NCBI GenBank assembly: GCA_022008415.1
Contig: JAIRBC010000001.1
Coordinates: 124,001 to 188,000 of the forward strand
Origin: Cerina litoralis
GTDB lineage: Bacteria; Bacteroidota; Bacteroidia; Flavobacteriales; Flavobacteriaceae
Direction: 5' to 3'
DNA length: 64,000 bases
Part shown: positions 1 through 12,000 of the stretch, piece by piece
How positions within the stretch are numbered: position 1 is the first letter of the stretch
Layout: the number at the start of each line of letters is the position of its first letter
Notes under the pieces: model-generated
What the model was told of the DNA's origin: nothing
The model's database searches: none
What the model saw: the letters and a program-made list of their open reading frames with translations, nothing else
Program-made: the position numbers and the translations under genes

Positions 1-2
1 GT

Positions 3-3000
3 GGATTCAAAGTTCCGGGAGCCACCAACTTTTTACTTGACGATCTCGCCGATTGTGGTTTTAAACGAACCGTACAGATCTGTGGAGACAATGTGTTACT
101 AGATGCAGGTAACGGCTTTGATTCCTATGTGTGGTACAAGGATAACAACAACAACTCCGTGGTAGATGCCGGTGACACCCAGATCAGCGACGGCGATCCA
201 GACAACGATCCCAGTACCATATCGGTAAACGATATTGGCACCTACATTGTAGACAAGATTGTAGCCGATCCTTGTAAAGGCTTCAAGGAAGTCATTACGG
301 TAGAGCGGTTCGGTGCAACCCAGACCAATCCCATCATCGACTACCTCAATACGGTTAACTCCGATGCGGATCCCAACAATGATATTCAGGGGGAAATTGT
401 GAGCTGCTCCGTGGACGGGGACTTGCTCCCAAAAATATTTCTTTGCGGGTCTAATACTTCCGAACAACTCCAGGTAAATATTCCAGACGCCTTGAGCATC
501 GTCTGGGAACAACTGGACGAAGACAGTTGTACTCCCGCTGGTGACGATTGTGGCAACAAAAATGGAACCTGTACTTGGAACCAAGTTGCGACAGGCAATG
601 CTTACAACGTTGGAACGGCAGGCCAATTTCGCCTGGTCTTAAACTATCAGAACGGCTGTTCTAGCCGATTCTATTTCAATGTGTTCCAGAACAACTTGGA
701 TATTCAGTACCGGATAAGCGATATTATCTGTAATACCCCGGGCAATATTACGATCACCAATTTAGGAAATGGTTATGGGTACCAATTGTACGACGTGGCC
801 AACAATACGGTTGTAGTCCCATTCAGCGCACAAAACGGCCCGAGCTTTGAAATTGCAAACAAAGGGGCTTATCGGGTAGATGTGGTGCAATTGGACAGCT
901 CTGGAGTGCCCATTGATGGGTCCTGTATATTCAGTACGCCGGATATAGGGATCCGGGACAGGGATTTCCAAGTAAACATCACCTCCTCCCCAGCAAATTG
1001 CAAGAATTTGGGTAATATCAACATTCAAGCCCTCAATGTGGAGCCCAATTATACCTATGAACTCTGGTTGGACGACGGTTCCAACGGCGGACAAGGTTCG
1101 TTGGTGGATGATGAGACCGCCCAGCCCGACAATAATTTTACCTTTCAAAATTTAAATCCCGACAACTATATCGTCGTTACCAAAACAGATGACGGGTGTA
1201 TTGACACCCAAAAAGTTAAGGTAGACAATATACAAGGCCTGTCGCTCGATGCGAGAGTGTCCCAGAACATAACCTGTAAAGAAGGAAATATCCTGATGAA
1301 TTCCTCGGGCGGGAAGCCGCCCTATACCTACGCCATATGGTCCTATACGGACACAGCGGGCAACGGGGGAGATCTTTATGCCTCCGTAGGTGATATGCCG
1401 CCTTCCGCATTTCAGCCCAGTGTTATTTTTGACGTTTGGGATCCAGGGGATTACACCTTCATTGTCGTTGATCGAAATAACTGCTACGCGTTCTCTAATA
1501 GGGTCAATATTCAGTTAGTCCCAGCCGCCGATTTTGACCCTACCACGGTAACCGATGTACTTTGCTACGGCACGGCAACTGGTAGCATTATATTCAATTT
1601 AGCCGATAACCATGGGTATAAATTGACCTATTATCTGTACGAAACAGCAACATTCGACGATACCAATTATAATTATGGCAATGCCTTGGCCACCAATACC
1701 TCTGGAAATTTTCCTGGTTTGACCGCTGGCGATTACACCATCGTTGTAAATCAAAAAAAGGGCAGTGCATCCTGTGACTACATTGAACAACAGACCATTT
1801 CGGCACCAACGAGCGCTCTTAGCGCCGAAGCGGTATTGGTCCAGGAGTATACCTGTACACAGCTAGGGATTGTAAAAGCACAGAATGTTATCGGGGGTTC
1901 CGCTCCCTACCAATACAGTATAGATGGAGTGAATTTTGTGGGAACCGATACCTTTTCCAACCTTACCGCTGGCAACTACACCATAACCGTTCGGGATGCC
2001 AACTCTTGTACTTTTGTGACAGATCCCATTGCCCTAGACCCTTTAAATCCACCAAGCGATCTTACTTTTAGTTCCACCGCGCCTACCTGTCCCTCAATTA
2101 CCTCGGACCTAACAACTACGGTGGTAAACGGCAATGCCCCATTTAGCTTTGAAATAATTGCGCCCGCTGCCGTTGCCGCCACTTCCACCTCCGGTGACAA
2201 CGCCAGTTTTGACGACCTCGCTCCGGGTACCTATACCTTCAAGGTAACCGATGCCAAAGGATGTGAATATACCGAAAGTTATACCATTTCCCCGATTACC
2301 CCAATTTCCGTAAATGGAAAGTTTATACGCAACATTACCTGTATTGACGATACCGATGGAAGGGCGGAATTTGTAGTGTCTGGCTTCGGCACTTCCTTTG
2401 ACTACTCCATTACCGGTCCGTCCAATTTCTCCGGTACCGCCCAAACCAACGGCAACATTTCCTTAAACAATTTGGACGATGGCACCTACACCATTACCGT
2501 AACCGACAACACCACCCAATGTACCGCAACGGCAGACGTAACCATAGCCGCGCCAACAGCGGCGCTTGCCCTTAACGTCAACGAAAACCAGCCCACCTGC
2601 ACCGACGATGGTTCCGTCATTTTGACCGCCAACAACGGCTGGGGCGGCTATTCGTATACCATTGTATATCCAGATGGTACCACGACTTTTACAAACGGGA
2701 CCGGATCGTTCGGGTCTTTAGGCCAATTGGGAACCTATTCGGTTTCTGTAACCGATGCCAATGGCTGTGAGGTTGCCGATTCCTTTGACCTCAACGCCGC
2801 CGTAGCACCCGTACTCGCCATTACTGCAAATAGTACCTGTTATGTTGCTGCCAACGGTCTTGAACTAACGGCCAACGTGACCTCGGGTGGGGACGGAAAC
2901 TTCGAATACAGCCTAAACGGAGGAACCTATACGACAAACAATGTATTCCCAGGGTTGGCTGCTGGCACCTATACCATTGCGGTACGGGATGGAAAAAACT

Positions 3001-6000
3001 GTACCGGAACAAATACCATTACCATTGATCCCGAATTAACGGTTTCCGCTTCGGCCTCCAATATTACCACGTGCGCTACCACTACCGACGTTACTATCAC
3101 CGCGGCGGGAGGGGATGGAAACTACGTCTACGCCATTGTGACAGATGGCGGAACACCGGCTGTTTTCAGCACCACAAATCCTGTATCCGTAACAGGAACC
3201 GGAGACTACGACATCTATGTAAGGGACAACAATGGAAATACGGGATATTGCGAGGCACTATATAATATAACAATATCACAAGACCCGGCCGTCGCTATTT
3301 CGGAATCCCATCTAGACGTTAGTTGCAATGGAAATAATGATGGTTCCATCACCCTTGGTGCTTCAGGAGGTGCCGGAAATTACACGTATAGTATAGATGG
3401 GGGCACAAATTACTTTGCCTCCGGAATCTTTAAAAACCTAACCGCTGGGACATACAATGCAGTGGTTCGGGACAAAAACAACTGCCCTGCGACCACGACC
3501 ATAACTATCACGGAGCCGGCCGTAATTAGTGCAACCGCTTCCGCAACGGACTATACTTGTGCCGCAGAGTCCCAAATTACAGTAAATAATGTTGTGGGAG
3601 GTTCGGGAAGCTATCAATACAGCATAGATGGACAAACGGGTTGGCTGCCATCCGGGGGAACTACGGCCACAACGTATACCTTTACTCCCACCTTTACAGA
3701 TGGGACCTACGTTGTAAAAGTCCGGGATTTTAATGCGCAAACTTGTTCTTTTAACACAAGCGTTACCATTGCGCCATTACCTGTAGCGCCTGCCTTAAAC
3801 ACGTCTACTACGTACAACTGTGATGGATCTGGAAATCTGACGGTCACCACTGTTCCAGGTGGGACCTATGAATATCAGCTAGAAGATATTGGTGGAACAC
3901 CAATTGCAGGATTTGATTACGCCTCACAAGGGGGAAACAATGTGTTTGCAAACGTACCCGTTGGAAACTATGTAGCACGTGTAAACTACGGAGCAGGAAA
4001 CGCTGCCTTGGGCACCACTTGTAACACAACCATTGCAGCAAGTATCGATTCGGGACACGGGTTTGGCGCCACTGTTGCTACGAGTGTCGACGTAAGTTGC
4101 AACGGCAGTTCCAACGGAAGCATTACCATTGAGGTTCATAACTTCGGCGCGGGCGGATTTGAATACAGCCTGGACAATTTTGCCACCACGCTTGGCACTA
4201 GTACTTCGTCCCCGGTAACTATCAATGCGCTAACCGCCGGAAACTACATTATCACCGTAAGGGACGTGGATGACCCCATAGCCGGTTGTACCCTAGCCCT
4301 TAACCAAAATATTGCCGAGCCTGCAATTTTAACCGTATCCCACGTACTTACGCCCAAAACCTGTGTCGCAGACGGATCCGTTACAGTTAGCGCCACGGGA
4401 GGAACGGGAGGTTACCTCTACGAATTAGAACAACCTGATAATACCATACTAGGTCCACAATCGGGTACCGTATTTAACGGCCTGAGCCAACCTGGAACCT
4501 ATACCATTACCGTATCCGATTCTAACGGATGTGCTACCACCGACACGTTTGACATAGTTGAACCAGCAATTCCAGTGGCCAGTATCGACCCTTCTTCCAG
4601 CCTGTGCTACTCCTCTGGAAGTCTTGCAACGATAGTAGTAGGGGCAAGCAGTGGTCTGGCGCCCTATTTCTACAGTATCAACGGAGGGCCGACACAGACA
4701 AGCAATACTTTTTCGGATCTAACCCCCGACACCTATACCTTTACGGTTATGGACAGTAATGGCTGTACCGATGATATTGTCTTCACCATTGAACCAGAAC
4801 TGACCGCCCATGTGGTGTTGACCAAGGACATTGATTGTTCGGCTTCACCCGACGCTGTATTGGATCTGACCGTAAATGGAGGGTATTCCCCCTTTACTTA
4901 TGAAATGGACGTTAACGGAGCCGGTTATTCCGCTTTTGGAGGAGCCTTCCCTTACAGCACTTCGGTAACCGGAACCTACCGATTTAGAGTGACCGACAGT
5001 AGGGGGTGTGTTGGGGAATCCAATACGGTAAACGTAACAGCAGCAGTGGCCCCGGTGGCAACGGCAACCGCAACCGACCCAACCTGTAACGGGGAGTCCA
5101 ATGGAATTGTTGAAATAAACATAGACCCCAATTTTGGATCGTCTCCCTATCAAATTAATTTTAACGGTTTGGGGTATTCCTCGAAAACGGTTTATACCAA
5201 TTTGGCCGCGGGAACCTATAGCTATACCGTTCGGGACAGTAAAAGCTGTACCTATACCGACACGGTTACCCTAACCGATCCGGTGCTTTTTGACGCCAAC
5301 GTAGTGCCTACCGACGTTTCATGTGGCGGAGCCGGGGTAGGGGATATCCCAGGAAAAATAGACATTACCATAACAAGTGGCGGGGTACCCAATTTTACAT
5401 ACACATTATATGACAATCAGAATAATATTGTGGCCACAACAGGCCCGAATCCAATAACAAATACGTCGAACACCTCTGTAACCTTCGATGGATTGGGCTT
5501 TGGCGATTATTATGTACGCGTCATCGACGCCAATGGCTGTGAATATTATGAGAATCCTGTAAGGGTACTTTCCAATCCGTATTTAACCCTTAACTCCAAC
5601 GTCATAGTGGACTGTGCTACGGGCGGTACCGTAAACGTATCCGCGGATAGCGGATCTGGAAACTATATCTTTTCCATATATGGTACGGGAACACCCCCCA
5701 ATACAATTGTCCCTGGTGCTACCCCTACAGAAGAAATAGCCACTTTTACAGGATTAAATGCCGGTCAAAGCTACGTCTTTCAGGTAATTGATACGGATAC
5801 CGGTTGTTCTAGCTATGTAGATGCAGATATTCCAAATTTGTCCAGTATTGATGTGGTTGCCACACCCACGGTAACCGACGTAACTTGTTCGGTAGACACC
5901 AATGGCTCCATATCCTTCCAAATAGAGGGTTATGATGCCACTGTTACCGATCTCAACTATAGTGTTTTAGAGGCGTTATCCAATATACCGGCCACAGGTT

Positions 6001-9000
6001 CCGGCACTTATTCCGGAACGATTACTGGGGCTGCCGGTGGCCCGTCGCCAGTAACAACTATAACCGATTTGGAACCAGGGGATTATATCCTTTATTTTGA
6101 GGAAGCCACAAGTCCGTTCTGCTCCAACACCTATCCTTTTAGAATTTTAGAACCCACCCCGGTCATACTTTCCTTGGTGGATCAAAACAACGCCAACTGT
6201 AATAGCGATGCCCAGGTAACGGTAAACGCCTCTGGCGGAACCAAGCCTTATACCTATGCCTTTGTACAGGATGGGGCCGTTCCTGCGGCAGGTGATTACA
6301 CCGGTAGCAACTATGCAGAATTGGATCCGGGCATTAATACGGACTGGGATGTTTATGTTAAGGACGTCAACGGTTGTTTGGATCAATTGGACGTGATTAT
6401 CGCAGCCGATCCAGAACCTTTAATTTCTGCCATCGTTACCAACCAATGTGCAGCCGACGAAGGCAATTTTACGATCCAAGTGACGCTCGATAATGCGGGT
6501 GTCGGTCCCTATCAACTAAGTTTGGACGGGGGGGCTTTTCAATCGGCCGCTTCGCTGAACAATGCCGGTGACACCTATAACTTTACAGGTTTAAGCTCTG
6601 GCACCCATACCGTTGAGCTAAAAGACGCCAATGACTGCGGCAACTCAATCCCTAATATTGATATTTATCCCCCCTCGAAGATTTCGGTGGAAGTACGGGC
6701 ACTACCCACCTGTTTGGGTAAAGATGGAGAGATTCTCATTAAGTCCTATGGTGGTTCGGGTAGCTATTTGTACGAGTTGTTTGATGGAGCTGTAAGCGTT
6801 ACGGGCGGCCCCCAAATATCTCCCATATTTACAGGTCTCGATGCCAAGAGCTATACGGCCTTTATCTATGATCAGTTGGCCACTGGCTGTGATGCCTCCA
6901 CGAATATCACGCTAAGCGTTCCTCCCGCGGTACTATTTACCACGACGAAAACCGACGTAACCTGCAATGGAGGTAGTGATGGCAGTATTGCGGTTACCTT
7001 AGATCCGTCTATGGTAAACTATCCGTATACCTATGCGCTTTACGATAGCCCAGTTGGGGCACTGCCGATTGCGGGACCTCAAACGAGCAATACCTTTACC
7101 GGATTAACCGCAAAAGACTACGTGGTTAGGGTTACCTCCTCCAGATTGTGCTTTACCGATGAAGATGTCACGATCGGAGAGCCCGGCAGCATTACCGTTC
7201 CTGCGCCGACCGTTGCAGAATTTGCGTGCGGTGTTGGCAATAACCCAAACAGTGCCGTTATAACCATTGACGATAGCTCAATTACCGGTGGTTCCGGAAA
7301 TTATACCCGATTCGAATTCATCAATACCACGTTAGGAACTACGGTTCAGAACGGAACCAACACCCAATACAAGGTAACCAACCCTGCAGGGGGCAACTTT
7401 ACCATCAACGTTTACGACGACAGGGGCTGTTCTGCCACTACAACCGCCGTAGTAGCTCCGTATGTTGCCCTGACCGATGTTACCGTCACACCCACAGACC
7501 CCACCTGTAACCCTGGGACTAACGGGGAGGTCAAGGTCGATGTTGCCCTTTACCCAGGTTTAGGAGCAACGAATTTGAAATACGATATTACCGGCACGGA
7601 TGTTGTTTACACCGATACCTTTTCTGGGAATATTGACACTTATACCTTTACCGGATTGGATATCGGAAACTATTTGATCACGGTTACCAATACCACCACC
7701 CAATGTATCTTGCAGCGTACGGTACGATTAAGGGATCCCAATACGTTTAAAATTAACGTAAATGTTACCGCCGATGTCGTATGCTACGGCAGCGCGACAG
7801 GGACGGCCATATTTTCCATCACCGATGCCGTCTATACGGCAGGCTTTGACTATCAGGTGTTCGAACAGGGGACCAACGCCCCGATGACAGCAGTGTTGAA
7901 CCATCCAAGTCTGGGACCAACCCCTGCTGTGAACCTGCCTCAAGGGGATTATTATGTGTCCATAACCCAAGACAGCAATCCCTTGTGTGCCAACCAGAAG
8001 AATTTTAGTATTTCCGGTCCGAGTGCAGCCGTTACGGCGAACACCGCAGTGACCCCGATTACATGCGTTGGTTCCGATGGCGTTATAGAAATTACCGATG
8101 CCCAAGGCGGGTGGGGAGGCTTCGCATATTATGTGGGAACCGCGGCTCCTACGGGAGTTGGGGACTATGTGTCGGGTCCAAGATTTGACGCGCTTGCCCC
8201 AGGAACCTACCAGGCTTGGGTAAGGGATGCCAATGGTTGTGAGGAATTGATCCAAGACAATATCCTTTTGGCCGATCCGGCTCCTATTTCCGCCACCTTA
8301 CAGATAAACCAGGAAAACTGCACCAACCTTCAGGGTGAAATACAAGTGCTTGGAACCACAGGGGGACAAGGAAGCAATTATACCTATCAACTCATTAAGG
8401 ATGGTGTCCCTTATGGGTCGCCACAGACTTCGGATATTTTTTCTGGACTTGGTGCCGGAACTTACGAGGTCCAGATCAGCGACCAATGGTCTTGTGCCTT
8501 CACCACACCTGCCGAAATTTTGTACCAAGAAATCAATATTACGGCCACCGTGGTTAAACCTATGGATTGTACCGCTGTGCCCGGAGGGGAAATAACCATA
8601 ACGGCCCAAGGTGGCTCTGCCAATCTGGAATATACGGCAACCTTCCCGGATGGCACCACCACCCTTACCAATACCGACGGGATATTTACCGGTCTAAACC
8701 AGGATGGATTGTATTCCTTTACAGTACGGGATCTGGATACTTCTGCTCCCGTCTGCGAAAAAACGGTCACGCAATCCTTGGATGCTCCGACACCGGTTAC
8801 CTTTACCGGTCCAGATGTTGTAGATGTTTCCTGCTATGGGCTAAGCGATGGCAGTATTACGGTAAAACTGATGCCGAAGGCGGCCGGGGTAAACGACAAT
8901 CCCGTTTACACCTATAATCTTTACGATGCCACGGGTACCAATTTGTTGGCAGGCCCACAAACAAATCCGACCTTTTCCGGATTGTCGGCAACCTCCTACC

Positions 9001-12000
9001 AAATAGAGGCCGTTTCCAGCAGGGGTTGTTCGGACAGACAGACCGTTGAGGTTAAGCAACCTACGGAACTATTGATAGATGCCACGGCGACCACCTTCAA
9101 TTGCAACGCCAACAACGTACCCAGTACGGCAACCATTACCGTTGCCATTTTGGACGGGGCTACGACCCCAGGGATACCTTCCGGAACAGGACCTTACCTC
9201 TACAGTTTGGACAATGTAAATTTCCAAACCTCCAATACGTTTACAATCATTGATACCGGGGTGCAGCAACCGATTACCGTCTATGTTAGGGACGGCAATA
9301 GTTGCCCTACCACGGACAACGTGACCATAGAACCCTTGAACAAGTTTACGGCCGGCATTACCCGCGACGTAGCTATATCCTGTACGGGACCGGAACAAGT
9401 GACCCTAACGGTTTCGGACGATGGTAATACGGCCAACGTTTATACTTATGAGCTGTTGCCCATCGGTAATACCAACGCGACACAGACGGGTACACCAACG
9501 TACAACACAGCCACGTTTGACCTGACCGCTGTTGGTGATTATACCTTTAGGGTTACGGACACGGCAACGGGGTGCTACGTGGACACGGCAACCTACACTA
9601 TCGCTCCCTACGACCTTATCAAGGTCCAAGCAACCGCAACTACCCCCGTGACCTGTTATGGTGATGCCAGTGGTGCCTTGGAAATTGATGTGACGGGTTA
9701 CACTGGAACATATAATTACGAAGTGTTCGACGGTTCTGGAAACCTGATCATTCCCGCAACGAGTGCAGATACCAGCGCAAATCCACGCCCCATTACCGGA
9801 CTAACGGGAGGAAATTATTTTGTTAGGGTTACCGAGACCAACAGTCCCTCTTGCACCGAGGATTCCAATTCCGTTACCATAGCATCGCCAACGGCCCCCT
9901 TGACAGGGACATTGAATTTTGCGGCAAATGTTACCTGTACCAACGATGCAGGGGAACTATTCGCAACAGCCAGTGGCGGATGGGGCGGTTATGAATACCA
10001 ACTTATCAACAACACAACGAGCACGACCGTTCAGGATTTTGATGCCAACAATATTTTTGTCGGGCTTTCCGCAGGGGATTATACTTTGAATGTTAGGGAT
10101 TCCAAAGGCTGTATTATCACCGATACCGCCCAATTGGATCGGCCCGATCCAATAACAGCGGGTATTTCCGCAACCCCGACCATGCTGGCCTGTTACGGCG
10201 ATACCAACGCCACCATTTCTGCCATTAATACGCTTGGCGGACAAGGGTCCTATCAATATCAATTGAATTATTACGACCCAACGGGTGCGGTAATCGACTA
10301 TACCACGGGTGGCCAGACCAGTCCAATTTTCGATAATTTGGGCGCCGGGATTTATAGTATTACCGTTTCGGACGGATGGGACTGTGATGTGGAGACGGCC
10401 AAGGTAACCATCGTAGACCCAACGGGTGTAACCAGTAATCTTGTCCGTACCAGGGCCCTTTCCTGTACCCAGGACGCCATGCTATTATTGACCGCTTCCG
10501 GGGGAACAGGACCATATGAGTACAGCGTGGATGGAATTAACTACGTGCCGATGGCTGGTGGAAATACCCATAGCTTTGTGGTTCCTGCAGGGTCGTACCG
10601 ATATTATGTCCGGGATTCCTTTGGCTGTAAATCGATATTATCCAACGAAATAAAGGAAGACCCAATAGCGCCTTTGACTCTTGACATAGATGATACCGCA
10701 GCCATTGTTAACTGTAACGGGGAGAGTACGGCGACCATTATTTCAGAAGCCGATGGTGGTTTAGGTAACTATAGGTACGAACTGTTCTCCGACGCTACTT
10801 TATCCAACTCGGTGGCCGGTCCTAACGCAACTGGAAAATTTGAGAATCTAGTGGCCGGGGATTATTATGTTCAGGTAACCAGTGCAGATTGTATCCTTTC
10901 TTCGAATGTGATCCAAATTACGGAACCAACGCCCCTATCTATTACGGACGACTTTACCGATATAAGCTGCAATGGTGCGAACGACGGATCCATTACCGTA
11001 GAATTATCTGGTGGTTCCGGGGGCTATCAATATGCCATCTCGCCAAACCTGAACAAGTTCGACTCCGTAAATACGTTTACCGATCTGGCTCCGGGAACCT
11101 ATTCTATTATTGCGCAGGACATGAATGGTTGCTTTGAACTTTTGGAATACACCTTAACCGAACCAACGGTTCTGGATATCGTGCCAACGGTTACCCCGGA
11201 AATTTGTGCCGGAAGTGAAGATGGTACCATCAGCCTTGCGATTACTGGAGGTACTGCACCTTACCGCACCAGCCTTAACTCTAATAACGCTGGGGACTAC
11301 GTGCTGGATCAAATGGCCTATAGCGGACTTGCGGCAGGTACGTATGTAGTATTTGTAAAGGATGACCACGGTTGCGAGAGCAATATTGTAGTAGATATTG
11401 CCCCAGGGGTGAACCTCAATGCCACCGTTGAACCCGTGTACGAATGTACCGGCGATACACCCGACAACCATATCAATGTCACACTAGAAGACCAAACGGT
11501 GGCGGCGGATGTGCTATACGCGTTGGATTCTACCGATCCAAACGCTATGCAGCTGGATCCCGATTTCTCCAATATGGCACCGGGCGCCCACTATTTGACC
11601 ATTGCCCACGCCAACGGCTGTACCTATACGATCAATTTTAATATTGGCGATTTTGAACCCTTGGCCCTTGCGTTGGAACAGAATAATATCAACGAAATTA
11701 CAGCGGTAGCCACAGGGGGCAAAAAAGATTATAAGTTTCAATTTAACGAGGTAGACAATGGGTCGGACAATACTTTCTTTATCAAAAAGAACGGTACCTA
11801 TACGGTAACCGTGACCGATGAAAATGGATGCGTGGTAAGTGCGAACATTGAGATGGAATTTATAGACGTCGAAATCCCCAATTTCTTTACTCCTGATGGA
11901 GATGGTAAAAATGACTTCTGGGCACCCAAGAATACAGAAGCATATCCACAGATACTAACTGTAATTTTTGACCGTTATGGTAGAGAGGTGGCACGTATGG

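Noticed and set aside
99..11741. Many 60-175-residue frames on the opposite strand and in other frames of the adhesin gene
   Set aside because: They are shadows of a low-stop, GC-biased repeat sequence and match no family.
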